Positions 20,991 to 29,841 of a DNA stretch of 64,000 bases are shown piece by piece. The stretch spans positions 1-64,000 of the forward strand of contig JAOMTZ010000004.1 of NCBI GenBank assembly GCA_028356125.1, read 5' to 3'. A program made the position numbers and the translations under genes. The first letter of the stretch is position 1; each line of letters opens with the position of its first letter. Below the pieces are notes generated by a model. It was given only the letters and a program-made list of their open reading frames with translations. It did no database searches and was not told the DNA's origin. This DNA is from Candidatus Poseidoniaceae archaeon. Its GTDB lineage: Archaea; Thermoplasmatota; Poseidoniia; Poseidoniales; Poseidoniaceae.

Positions 20991-21009
20991 TATATCGAGT
21001 AGCGATATA
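20991..21009. promoter_or_regulatory. Inverted repeat at the promoter and start of the ATPase/TOPRIM cassette
   Basis: TATATCG-AGTAG-CGATATA has 7-bp arms around a 5-bp centre and ends 3 bp before the first ATG of the ATPase gene. The left arm sits in a TATA-like TTATAT element. It could be an operator overlapping the promoter. If the TATA element is used, a leaderless start at the second ATG (21019) becomes likely. Confidence 0.45.
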
Positions 21010-21012
21010 GCC

Positions 21013-23229
21013 ATGGATATGGTCAGTCGTTTTGAAAAGATTGTCATCGAAGGGCTCTTCGGTAGCAAAGAACCCGTGCAAATTGATTTCGATAAAAGAG
21101 ATCCAGTTAGGATTCTATACGGACTTAATGCCTCAGGTAAGACTACGGTAATGAAAATAATTCAACATTCATATTGTTGGAACCCCTTAGAACTACTAAA
21201 ATTGCCATTCAAATCGATTACTTATTCTCTTAACAAACGAGGCGGCTATAGTGCGGAATCCTATTTGAAAGGGTATGAGTCTGCGGGTACTACTGATTCA
21301 AAACCACCGCCTAAGTTCGATGAATCAGAACCAGCTCAAGATAAATTGCAACAGGATTTAGATGAGTTGAATCAAATTTTGGATGATATTGAATCAAACG
21401 AAGAGCAAATGAAAAAATTACATGATTTATTGAATAGCGGAGATTTTCCTACTAATCTTGATAGAAAATCTGTAAAAACAGATTATTTCAATACTCAATC
21501 CCAACAGAAGAATCTCAGGCAGATGGTGCCAGATTTCGAGCTTAGCACTAATTTTTGGCTACATCAACTTATGGAGCAATTGCCTATTCCTCAAAATAAG
21601 CCTCACGAAGATAATCCATCTAATTCGTACAATGATTATACATGGGGAGATAACGTTGAGTTATTCGAAGATACAGGAGACATTGATCTCAGAATATCAG
21701 CACAGTTTGATCATTCTATCAAGTTGAAGGTTGGAAAAATCGAGCAAGAACCTGAACAAATTTATTTCTCTCAGTTCCAAGACTTCCGTACACAAAAGGT
21801 AGGGAAATATTTCAGAATAACTCAAACATCAGAACCAATTATAGACTTTGAAAACAGAGTAATAAAATCCTTGTTGGACACTTGGTCCCGAATAATTTCG
21901 TTGAGAAGTCTTCACAGATTAGAGGGCTGGACGGGATGGAAATTTCAAAAGTTATACTTCGGCGAAGAGGAAGAAGAATTGTTGCGAATGCCAGATCTTT
22001 ATGATCTGTGGGAAAGTGATTGGGAGAAGATTGAATCGAGATTGACCGATTATAGTATCTCTAGAAATTATAGTGGTGATGGAAGTCTAAAACCAGATAT
22101 TGAAAATTATATTCAAATTCTACACAATAGCACTCAACAGGTAATTGATGCAAATGAATTCTTAACACACCATATTTCTGCTGATTTGAATATACACGCT
22201 AAAAAGGGAATGAGGGAAATTAAAAGAGGTTCTCCGAGGGCCAGGGATGGGGGGCATAGAAATTTTTCTCCAATCATGAAAACTCCAAATCTAATATCGT
22301 CCTTTTTTGATTACAGGAAAACAAAGCTAGCAGAGTTTGATTGGGGCGATGATAGAACAAAATTTTATGTTTTACCTCCTAAAATCCTCAATATTTCTAC
22401 AGAAAGAAAGAATGATGATGTTTACTACCACAAATTCTGTAAGGACTTCAAACGGACAATAAACGGTCACGAGGATACTATTGAGCGAATGGAATCCAGA
22501 ATCTCTGCAAAGAAGTCAGCAATGCATTTACCGCATGATAGAACTTATAATTCTAGGTCAAGAGATGATATTAATGATGTTCTTAAGCGAGGTTTTGATA
22601 TAGACTATGGAAAGTTTTTTCAGTTTGACGAGTGGGAAAAAAAGTATGGCTTTTTATCTCGATTCATTGGGGATGCACCGGTTAGTTCAGAATTCGATTT
22701 AGGTAGGTATGCGCAAGAAAACAATCTTTGGGAGAATGAAGCAGAAGGTACTGACATCATAACTTTGCATGAAATATCTGAGTGTTTTAATTCAATAGTT
22801 AAACAGCAAGAATTGGATAATTTAAACCAGTATCTAAATGACAATTTCGAGAATATTTCTTTTGATATAGAGAATGGAATTATCATACAAAATGAGCAAC
22901 AACTCAGGTTCTCCCAATTATCATCCGGAATAAGACAGAAATTCCGTATTTTCACTAGTGTTGCAATGCAGGTCATCTCTGCTGCAAAATCGTTGATCTT
23001 AATCGATGAGCCCGAAATTTCGTTACATTTGTCTTGGCAACGAACATTCGTTGATGACATAACCTCATTTCTGAAAGATTTAGTTTCAGATGCCAGAGTT
23101 CAATTTGATGAAGAAGAGGATTTAGAAAGTGTAATTTCAATAATAATTTCTACACACTCACCTGCGATTTTAGCTAATCATTATCATCGAGGTCAGCAAG
23201 TAGGGGAGAGTGATTTCGAAGATGAATGA
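21013..23229 (+). CDS. AAA/SMC-like ATPase of a PARIS-like two-gene defence cassette
   Basis: A 738-residue ABC/RecF-type ATPase. Walker A is GLNASGKT (residues 37-44), after a short IDFDKRDPVRILYG strand. An ABC-like signature FSQLSSGIRQKF is near 635-645. Walker B is LILIDEPEISLH (661-672), followed by a switch-like STHSPAIL motif. The roughly 580-residue middle carries charged, helical stretches, probably a coiled-coil or dimerisation arm. It overlaps the TOPRIM-like gene by 8 bp. ATPases of this kind paired with a DUF4435/TOPRIM partner are known as AriA in PARIS phage-defence systems and are related to OLD nucleases; the assignment is inference. It is longer than typical AriA. ATG 21019 is an alternative start. 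Confidence 0.8.
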   Translation: MDMVSRFEKIVIEGLFGSKEPVQIDFDKRDPVRILYGLNASGKTTVMKIIQHSYCWNPLELLKLPFKSITYSLNKRGGYSAESYLKGYESAGTTDSKPPPKFDESEPAQDKLQQDLDELNQILDDIESNEEQMKKLHDLLNSGDFPTNLDRKSVKTDYFNTQSQQKNLRQMVPDFELSTNFWLHQLMEQLPIPQNKPHEDNPSNSYNDYTWGDNVELFEDTGDIDLRISAQFDHSIKLKVGKIEQEPEQIYFSQFQDFRTQKVGKYFRITQTSEPIIDFENRVIKSLLDTWSRIISLRSLHRLEGWTGWKFQKLYFGEEEEELLRMPDLYDLWESDWEKIESRLTDYSISRNYSGDGSLKPDIENYIQILHNSTQQVIDANEFLTHHISADLNIHAKKGMREIKRGSPRARDGGHRNFSPIMKTPNLISSFFDYRKTKLAEFDWGDDRTKFYVLPPKILNISTERKNDDVYYHKFCKDFKRTINGHEDTIERMESRISAKKSAMHLPHDRTYNSRSRDDINDVLKRGFDIDYGKFFQFDEWEKKYGFLSRFIGDAPVSSEFDLGRYAQENNLWENEAEGTDIITLHEISECFNSIVKQQELDNLNQYLNDNFENISFDIENGIIIQNEQQLRFSQLSSGIRQKFRIFTSVAMQVISAAKSLILIDEPEISLHLSWQRTFVDDITSFLKDLVSDARVQFDEEEDLESVISIIISTHSPAILANHYHRGQQVGESDFEDE

Positions 23230-24244
23230 AATCAGAACCCGGCCGGAGATGGAAGAGGACTTTCTGAATATTACCAAAGCAGAAATTAGAATGGGGCAAT
23301 ATGATATTGAACAACCAGTTGTTATTGTTGAAGGGATATTAGATTCTAAGGTGTTTGGAAAAATAAGGTCGTCTAATTTGAATGTCATTTCAATAGAAAA
23401 ACTAATTCGAGCAACGCTCAAAAAGAAAACATCAGAACGAAAGAAATTAACAAAAGTTGTTCTACATAAATTTGAAAACAAAGAAAGGGTAAATTTGACT
23501 AAAAAGCATGGAGTCAAGGAACTTGTGGGTGCTATATGCGATTTATTTATCGAGAAAGGTTTCACATTTGTTTTTGGTATACAGGATGCTGACAAAGAAG
23601 GCATTACTAATCTGATCAGATCAGGGAAATTCGAATCCAGGAACAAAAAACCATTTTTATTTCAAACATTGCCATCTAGAGACATTGAAATGTTGTTATA
23701 TTCTCAACTGCGGAGTGGAGATATTTTCCAACCAGGTTTCCCTAAAGATTTCTTGAATTGCACAGAAAGAGCAAACCAACTTGCATTCATGGGCTTTGGC
23801 CTTGAGAAATTCAATAAGAAAAAAGTAATCAAAGGAGAATATTTTGGTCTAAAATCATTCTCAGGAACAGAGAGTTCAAACAGTAAAAGATATTTCGAGT
23901 CATGTATTTCAACGGATTCAATAATTGACAGTTTTGTAGAGTTTTATGACGATAAATTTGATCAAGACTCCAAAGAAAAATTGAAGTTAATAGTTGAGAC
24001 AAAGAAAGAACAACTAACCAGTCTTAATTTACACTGGTCTAGTCTCGGGCGAGGTCATGATTTAGAAAAGTTACTTCAATATCCTAATCCTGGCTGGACT
24101 GAAAAAGAGTTTAACACACTTATGATCTGTCTGCTTGACTATGGCTGTCTAAAGGACCATAAAATGTTTCAATCCATAGAACATTGGAGGAAGCAAAATA
24201 ATTCACCCCGACTATTTGTCTCTTCTAAAATAGAAGAGGAATAG
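23222..24244 (+). CDS. TOPRIM/DUF4435-like effector of the ATPase cassette
   Basis: A 340-residue protein. An early strand followed by VIVEGILDSKVF (E37-G38, D41) and a later FVFGIQDADKEG (D122, D124) reproduce the E...DxD metal-binding arrangement of TOPRIM nucleases and of DUF4435 proteins such as PARIS AriB. The C-terminal half is helical and unrecognised. The ATG at 23222 lies inside the end of the ATPase gene, so translation is coupled; an ATG 12 bp upstream is open. The stop lies 2 bp from the convergent beta-propeller gene. In PARIS the partner is a nuclease released when the ATPase senses infection; that role here is inferred from family and gene order. Confidence 0.7.
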   Translation: MNEIRTRPEMEEDFLNITKAEIRMGQYDIEQPVVIVEGILDSKVFGKIRSSNLNVISIEKLIRATLKKKTSERKKLTKVVLHKFENKERVNLTKKHGVKELVGAICDLFIEKGFTFVFGIQDADKEGITNLIRSGKFESRNKKPFLFQTLPSRDIEMLLYSQLRSGDIFQPGFPKDFLNCTERANQLAFMGFGLEKFNKKKVIKGEYFGLKSFSGTESSNSKRYFESCISTDSIIDSFVEFYDDKFDQDSKEKLKLIVETKKEQLTSLNLHWSSLGRGHDLEKLLQYPNPGWTEKEFNTLMICLLDYGCLKDHKMFQSIEHWRKQNNSPRLFVSSKIEEE

Positions 24245-24246
24245 CA

Positions 24247-25146
24247 TCATTCAGATATTAGTTGTTGGATTGAGAATATTTTTCGGGTTTCCGACATACT
24301 GACTTCTAACTCAAAGGTTTCAGAGTTTTTATTGAATGGGATGTAGCAAATTTTAGCACCAGTTCTTTCAGTAGGTGAGTCAGTAATCACCTTGTAATAA
24401 TCCTGATTACTTTCTCTAATTGCTGTCGTTCCAACATACATTCCTTCATCGGTAACAGCTAACCCTCTCGTCCAACCCAATTCAGATTGGTAATCTGCCA
24501 AATTCCAAAATTCCTCAGAGTTTGAAATCGTGCCACCTACGGTAGTGAACCAAATTTTCCCATCAATGTATTCTACATCATGCACGGGGCTAGAGTGCTT
24601 GCCGCCTATCCATTCCCACTTACCTAAATTGAGAATTCTTTGTTGTCTTACTAGCCCAATAATCACATCTCCTTCTTCATCAATCGTCACACTAGATATA
24701 TGATGGAGATGGGGCTTAGTATCCTGGTCTTGAGAATATAGTGGGCGCAACTTACGCATCCCTTCTCCGAGAAGATCAAATCGCACAAGTTCCCTAGTTT
24801 CTAAATTGATGATGTCTACAGATTCGTTTCCTGTATTTGCAATGTAAAGGTGATTATGGCGAATCTCAATACTGTGAAGGTCATTGAAATATTCATTTTC
24901 AATCATGTCTTGAATCGAGAAATCATCCAAGGATATCTTCACAATTACGTTAGAAAAACAAGCCCAAACATAGTCGCCATCAATAGCGATTCCAGTGATT
25001 CCTTTACCCAAAACTGCAATTTCTGGCTTAGGGTGTTGTATTTCTTTATCTGAGACAACTACCAATCCTTCAGTGGTCTTTTCGATAACTGTAAGTAGAC
25101 CCAATGTTTGGTCGAAAAATCCTCCTGATACCAGCAATATTTGCAT
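24247..25146 (-). CDS. Beta-propeller-like protein, last gene of six-gene operon
   Basis: A 299-residue protein with no signal peptide. Repeated strand-turn patterns ending in phrases such as GITGIAIDGDYVWACF, LHSIEIRHNHLYIANTGN, SSVTIDEEGDVIIGL, HDVEYIDGKIWFTTVGG and RGLAVTDEGMYVGTT are typical of NHL- or SMP-type beta-propeller blades; I count about five or six. A histidine cluster (KPHLHHIS) may mark a metal or active site as in SMP30-like lactonases, which is speculative. It begins 4 bp after the NodB-like gene, the only junction in the operon without overlap. Molecular function unknown. Confidence 0.65.
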   Translation of the reverse strand: MQILLVSGGFFDQTLGLLTVIEKTTEGLVVVSDKEIQHPKPEIAVLGKGITGIAIDGDYVWACFSNVIVKISLDDFSIQDMIENEYFNDLHSIEIRHNHLYIANTGNESVDIINLETRELVRFDLLGEGMRKLRPLYSQDQDTKPHLHHISSVTIDEEGDVIIGLVRQQRILNLGKWEWIGGKHSSPVHDVEYIDGKIWFTTVGGTISNSEEFWNLADYQSELGWTRGLAVTDEGMYVGTTAIRESNQDYYKVITDSPTERTGAKICYIPFNKNSETFELEVSMSETRKIFSIQQLISE

Positions 25147-25150
25147 ATAT

Positions 25151-25921
25151 TCAACTCCAAATCTGCCGTGTTATCAGGTCAGGATGGCTAACATTCCCCG
25201 ATTCGATATCGAGGCCAAATTGTTTGGTAAATCCTGCTTGCTTAGCGATGTTGCAAGTTCGCATTGTACATCTTCCTTCAGGCCATGCTAGCCATGGCTC
25301 ACCACCTGCTCTTTCAATTTCAATTCGAGCCTGAGTCAAACCCTGCAACAACTGCTCATCTTTGTCAAATCGCATATCATGATGGTCGTGCGCATGTGAG
25401 GCAATAATCCACCCCTCATCAACTAATTTTTCAATTTCTTCTGTGCCCAAAACCTGAGCTGAAGAATTAGTCTTTGGAATTTCTAAATCATCTAGTATCG
25501 AGTGTTGAAGATTTTCAGAAAGAGATTTGAGACCTTCCCTGGTTATACCTAATTCCGGAATTGAGTTTATGTCAACAGACCAATGGTCGCACCAGGCGTA
25601 CAATCTTGATAGAGGGAGTAGTCTAGAATTACCTAGAATTTGGTCATGAGTTAGGAACAGAACTGGTTGCAACTTCTTCGCTTGACGAAAATAATCAGTC
25701 AAAGACAGAACATCAGACCAACCATCGTCGAATGTTATCAACACAGAGTTATCGGCATAGCCTCTTGATGTAGCAGTTGAGTTCAGCGAATCAAGTCTGA
25801 TAATTAGATCGCTTAGTTCTACAGACATTCCTATCTTGTGACTAATGTTATGATTTACTCTTGGTGAGCCCTGATGTATTCTATGAAGACAAGGTATTTC
25901 AATGCTAAAATTAGTGATCAT
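25151..25921 (-). CDS. NodB-like polysaccharide deacetylase (CE4)
   Basis: A 256-residue predicted hydrolase of acetamido or related amide groups. The motif-1 signature is TFDDGWSD (FDDGW at residues 64-68). The metal-binding motif-2 counterpart is SHAHDHHDMRF, and WPEGRC resembles the conserved Arg/Pro region. The ATG overlaps the upstream NAT-like stop as ATGA, so translation is coupled; an in-frame ATG 15 bp upstream was not preferred. No signal peptide, so the substrate is likely cytoplasmic and small rather than wall polysaccharide. Confidence 0.78.
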   Translation of the reverse strand: MITNFSIEIPCLHRIHQGSPRVNHNISHKIGMSVELSDLIIRLDSLNSTATSRGYADNSVLITFDDGWSDVLSLTDYFRQAKKLQPVLFLTHDQILGNSRLLPLSRLYAWCDHWSVDINSIPELGITREGLKSLSENLQHSILDDLEIPKTNSSAQVLGTEEIEKLVDEGWIIASHAHDHHDMRFDKDEQLLQGLTQARIEIERAGGEPWLAWPEGRCTMRTCNIAKQAGFTKQFGLDIESGNVSHPDLITRQIWS

Positions 25922-26715
25922 GCAACGACCTCCCAAAGTTTAGAAATTCTAGAATTAACTCCAAGGAAGTCATTGATTTTGATTGGATGGATGTTCTCCT
26001 CAATCCAGTGATTTAATTCATCTTCATTTTGTAATTCAACTGTTGTTGTTTGTGTATTTACCCTCTTGTCTCGCAAAATAATCCAATCTTCTTCGGCCCA
26101 CTTGTTGAAACGTATTCCTGTCAAAAAAGGACCATATCCTGGTACCGTGTAATGCTGCAGATAAGTTTGTTCAAAGTAACTCAGTTCTACAAAGTTCAAG
26201 TCAAAATGATAGTTAGTATACCAGTCCTTGTTTCCAATTAAATGCTGAATCTCCCATCTACCATTAGCCTCGACAAGTCGATACTTTAGGAATGGATGAG
26301 ATTGAACAGATTCATCTCCTATCCTGATTATTGAGAAATATGGGAAACCATTGCCTGGGTCACACCACCAATCTTCATCGTCGATTCTAACTACAATAGC
26401 AATGTGACAATCTGGTTGCATAATTGTGGCAGCTACTAATTTTGCATCATAGCCAAGTTTCACTAATACCTGGTGAATGAATGGATTTCTTACAGTGCAA
26501 ATGCCACCTACTGCCGACAACATTTGCCCTTTGATATCATCCCATGTTGGTACTTCTCTAGCATTACTTAGCATTGTCAAATTTTGAAATGGAATCTTCT
26601 CTATTGTTTTTGAAATAATTTCAACTAAGAAAGGTAGGTTACATTCGCTCCTCGACAAATCTAGAAGTTTCAAGAATTTATCAACTTCAGAATCTGATAA
26701 CCAATCTTGGGTCAT
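25918..26715 (-). CDS. Arylamine N-acetyltransferase-like acyltransferase
   Basis: A 265-residue member of the NAT family with an intact Cys-His-Asp triad: C73 in GGICTVRN, H104 in DCHIAIVV and D119 in CDPGNG. Family members move acyl groups from CoA to amines; relatives act as amide synthases that release or cyclise natural products. It has ATGA overlaps with genes on both sides, so production is coupled to the M20-like and NodB-like enzymes. The N-terminal RxPFxN region is present as KIPFQNL. Substrate unknown. Confidence 0.8.
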   Translation of the reverse strand: MTQDWLSDSEVDKFLKLLDLSRSECNLPFLVEIISKTIEKIPFQNLTMLSNAREVPTWDDIKGQMLSAVGGICTVRNPFIHQVLVKLGYDAKLVAATIMQPDCHIAIVVRIDDEDWWCDPGNGFPYFSIIRIGDESVQSHPFLKYRLVEANGRWEIQHLIGNKDWYTNYHFDLNFVELSYFEQTYLQHYTVPGYGPFLTGIRFNKWAEEDWIILRDKRVNTQTTTVELQNEDELNHWIEENIHPIKINDFLGVNSRISKLWEVVA

Positions 26716-27539
26716 GCCAAAGCCTCCTCAAAAACAACCTTCAGATGCGAAGCACAAAGTGGAAGGTAACTCATGTCTATCGCTTCATCAGTGCCATGAA
26801 CTCTTACTGAGTCATCATTCGGACCTATTGCAAGATACGCCTTTCCCTTTAGTAAGTGAGCAATACATGGACACCTATTTTCTCCAAATGCCTTCGACAT
26901 CACTCTATTTCGGACCTTAGTCTCCTTATTTTCTACTTGATTTATATCAGATAGTCTGAGGTTTATTCTGTCAATAGTGTCGTTCTGTCCAACATATAGT
27001 ACTCTCTGGTCACCATTCTTGAAGAAGTAACCAGTCTCATCAATCCAGAAGTCAACATCAGGCAATTCCAATGTTGGATAGACCTGATGGGCCCAAGGTG
27101 AGCCAATCTCCTCTTCTCCCTGGATAACAAATAACAATCCAACATCTGGCATATTTTCTTCGATATAGATCAACCGCTGAACAAATGGTCCAATGTTGTC
27201 CGCAATACCTCTTCCGAATAGCATACCATCTCGAACTTCTGCATTCCAAGGATCTGTATTCCATTCATCTACATCCGCAGGCTCAACATCATAATGGTGG
27301 AAGAAGCCAATCCAATTATCTCCTGAATTAGGAGGCTTAGATGCTACAATTACCGGTCTGTAAGATGCTTGAGGGTCAACATGAGTTACAATGTCAAAAC
27401 CAATCCTTTCCATCCAATCAATCAAGTTCTTTGATGCCACTTCTAAGCCAGAAGGATTGGTCTCTATCGCCTTCATAGAAATCCATTCAGATGACTTTTC
27501 AATCCATCTAATTTGCATCTCTTCAGTCCATTCACTCAA
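26712..27539 (-). CDS. Short M20-family metallohydrolase (ArgE/DapE/ACY1-like)
   Basis: A 275-residue protein with the catalytic-domain motifs of M20 peptidases and deacylases: HHYDVEP (H82, D84), GRGIADNIGP (bridging D114) and the general-base pair GEEEIGS (E142-E143). Most M20 enzymes have 350-450 residues because a lid or dimerisation domain is inserted; here the segment after the Glu pair is very short, so that domain seems mostly lost. The last part (GENRCPCIAHLL and later residues) may hold replacement metal ligands. Overlaps by 4 bp at both ends with its operon neighbours. Probably removes an acyl or aminoacyl group from a small molecule. Confidence 0.75.
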   Translation of the reverse strand: MSEWTEEMQIRWIEKSSEWISMKAIETNPSGLEVASKNLIDWMERIGFDIVTHVDPQASYRPVIVASKPPNSGDNWIGFFHHYDVEPADVDEWNTDPWNAEVRDGMLFGRGIADNIGPFVQRLIYIEENMPDVGLLFVIQGEEEIGSPWAHQVYPTLELPDVDFWIDETGYFFKNGDQRVLYVGQNDTIDRINLRLSDINQVENKETKVRNRVMSKAFGENRCPCIAHLLKGKAYLAIGPNDDSVRVHGTDEAIDMSYLPLCASHLKVVFEEALA

Positions 27540-28948
27540 GCTTCCACCTCCTCATGTTGAATCGCATCATGGAAGATTACAAATTGACTCTTAACTGCCA
27601 AATGGTATGTCTCAAAGACATCTGGATTCATCTTCAATTGTGAAGTTACATCTATTCCCTTCTCTATGAACTTAGTCAATGGTATTCTAAGTTCATCTTG
27701 TAGATTGTTTACCAGATTTAGAGAGTTTCTAAAAGATTCAAGCTGTCTCTCACATCTTTCGATCAAGATATCTTCTGCACCAATTGAATTATTATTGGCA
27801 TAGTGTCTTTGAAAGGACGCTCCAATTAGATCAACCTTTAACCTCCTCATCCAATTATGTAGTCCAGAATCCGGAGTCCAATTCTCAGCAAAATTATCAC
27901 GAATGTGCCTAAGAGGTAATGGGAAGTGTCCCAGGCAACCTCCTCGCTTTTGCACCATAAGGGACCATATTGTATCGCCCCTACGTGGTATCTTCGGGTG
28001 GTCAGTTTCATGCAACAAACCGTGATTGAAAATTATGGTATTACCTCCTCTAATGTAGCGGTTTTCTTGGATTGGAAAATTCGAACACGTTGCAACCAAA
28101 GGTCTAGCAAGTATTCCGACTTCAAGTAGATTCCAGAGGATTTCATCACTACCAACACTATTAGAGTCCAATTTCCATGGCTGATTATTTCTACTAACGT
28201 CTGAAAGATCGTAATAGTAATCCCTCTCACCCCATCTTTCCTTGTCAGACCTAGCTGCTATGCCGGAAATGTTAGCATTTAGATCTACCAAGTTTGTGTT
28301 AAGTGTAGATGATGCGGGTAATGGTGGTGCACCAGTAACGTCTCCAAGGCCAATATCAATCCTTGGATACATCTCATGGAATCTCCATATTTCATGGAAA
28401 AACGACCAAGGCCTGCTAAGTTGTACTTCACCATTCTGCGTGACCAGTGCATCAAATGCAAGGTCATCATCTAACCACAGAATGATTGGGTCATCGTCCT
28501 TTGGAAGGTTACGAATAAATTGCATAGCACATTCTCTAGCATTGGTTAATTCTGAAATTCCGCTAGATGAATTGCATTCTTCATAGGTGAACTTAACTCC
28601 CGAATTCTCCAATCTTTGGATATGGCCATCATTCTCTTGTATAATCTTAACAGAACGTTCGCCACGCAACTGCAGATGAAACCGGACAATTGGTTGCCCG
28701 TCACATTGAGCTTGAAGCAAACCAGTTCCTTCAGCTGACAAAATCATCGAATCAATGATGTCACCGAGTGGACAAAAACGATCGGTAGCAATCACGATTT
28801 GGAAAGGTCTTCTCTTTCCATTAGCAGCCTCGTAAGTCAATCTTCTAGCGATAGCTAGATTTTCCAAATCTTGTTGCCAATCTGAGCACCCATATTGCTC
28901 AAAGCAAATGCTACTAAGCGGGCTGAAATAAGGCTCGTTGCAGCTCAT
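27536..28948 (-). CDS. Glycosyltransferase-like protein with DDD motif
   Basis: A 470-residue soluble protein. Features that fit a GT-A type glycosyltransferase are an early strand QIVIATDRFCPLGD, a SELTNARECA helix like the nucleotide-binding region of GT2 enzymes, the acidic ILWLDDDLAF (D160-D162) as metal/UDP-sugar motif, and later RGGNTIIFN and PRRGDTIW. The C-terminal third is helical. The family cannot be named with certainty. It shares ATGA overlaps with both neighbours. It would supply the glycosidic step of whatever the operon makes. Confidence 0.6.
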   Translation of the reverse strand: MSCNEPYFSPLSSICFEQYGCSDWQQDLENLAIARRLTYEAANGKRRPFQIVIATDRFCPLGDIIDSMILSAEGTGLLQAQCDGQPIVRFHLQLRGERSVKIIQENDGHIQRLENSGVKFTYEECNSSSGISELTNARECAMQFIRNLPKDDDPIILWLDDDLAFDALVTQNGEVQLSRPWSFFHEIWRFHEMYPRIDIGLGDVTGAPPLPASSTLNTNLVDLNANISGIAARSDKERWGERDYYYDLSDVSRNNQPWKLDSNSVGSDEILWNLLEVGILARPLVATCSNFPIQENRYIRGGNTIIFNHGLLHETDHPKIPRRGDTIWSLMVQKRGGCLGHFPLPLRHIRDNFAENWTPDSGLHNWMRRLKVDLIGASFQRHYANNNSIGAEDILIERCERQLESFRNSLNLVNNLQDELRIPLTKFIEKGIDVTSQLKMNPDVFETYHLAVKSQFVIFHDAIQHEEVEA

Positions 28949-29838
28949 GCTGCCACCGCCTTTGAGTTGTTTAATGTCATGGGTTGAGGAAGATTTGGCT
29001 TGGCGCCACCCACTTCCCCAGGGTTGTATAGCGGTTGAGCCTCATCTACTAAAAGTTTGAGGATATTACCACTTAGTTCATTTGAGGCTGAAAGAACATC
29101 GTTTATTTTGAACAGAATATCATAGCTATTTGAGGTGTCAAATGCAGGCGAGTAATCCTCGCTCTTCAAAATTAATCGTGCCCCATCGAGGTCGAAATAT
29201 GCGATTTGATAATAGTAATATGTTGTGATCGAGTATTCTGTCATACCATCAGAATCTTCACTCCAATAAGTTTGAGTCTCACTCCCTTGCATATTTTTGT
29301 GATCAATGCACTTCAAGTTCTTCAAGAAGTAAACTCCTTCCTTTGTAATGATTTCAGGAGATATTTCAATTCTATCACCCTTGTTTAAATCATCAGTATG
29401 TAGTCGATTCACATAACCAATCTTTGATATCCATCTTGGCTCATCCAAAACAATATTTCGTCCATTATAGAATTCTTCAACTAGCTTATTTTCTCTGTTT
29501 CTCCTAATCATTCCTGGCGTGGTAAAGAATAATTCCACAAGCAGAACAACTGGTAGATACTTAACCGTGAATACTGCAGTCATTACGACTTCTAGAAAAC
29601 CATCTGCCGACATCTCTGAAACCTCACCGAATATGAGTTCGATAAAGAAAAAAAGTGAGTTAATACAGAATAACAACATGATAAAGAATGTAGAAACGAT
29701 TCCGAAAAAGCAACTAAAGGGCAAAAAGAATATCCTTTTCTTCTTGTATAGTGAAAAATGTTCTGACTTTACATTCTTGTCCAGAAACTCTCTATCAGAA
29801 TATTGTGCGTATCCTGCGAGGGGGCCAGTAGCCGACAT
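28945..29838 (-). CDS. Membrane protein heading the six-gene operon
   Basis: A 297-residue protein. A cytoplasmic N-terminus leads to two or three hydrophobic helices between residues 38 and 110 (LPFSCFFGIVSTFFIMLLF and VKYLPVVLLVELFF). A soluble domain follows with a run of Tyr and beta strands (SITTYYYYQIAYFDLDGARLIL). The C-terminal 22 residues are low-complexity (VGGAKPNLPQPMTLNNSKA). Not recognised. ATG 29838 is preferred over TTG 29841. First gene of the operon; its stop overlaps the glycosyltransferase-like start (ATGA). It may be the membrane exit or sensor of the pathway. Confidence 0.6.
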   Translation of the reverse strand: MSATGPLAGYAQYSDREFLDKNVKSEHFSLYKKKRIFFLPFSCFFGIVSTFFIMLLFCINSLFFFIELIFGEVSEMSADGFLEVVMTAVFTVKYLPVVLLVELFFTTPGMIRRNRENKLVEEFYNGRNIVLDEPRWISKIGYVNRLHTDDLNKGDRIEISPEIITKEGVYFLKNLKCIDHKNMQGSETQTYWSEDSDGMTEYSITTYYYYQIAYFDLDGARLILKSEDYSPAFDTSNSYDILFKINDVLSASNELSGNILKLLVDEAQPLYNPGEVGGAKPNLPQPMTLNNSKAVAA

Positions 29839-29841
29839 CAA

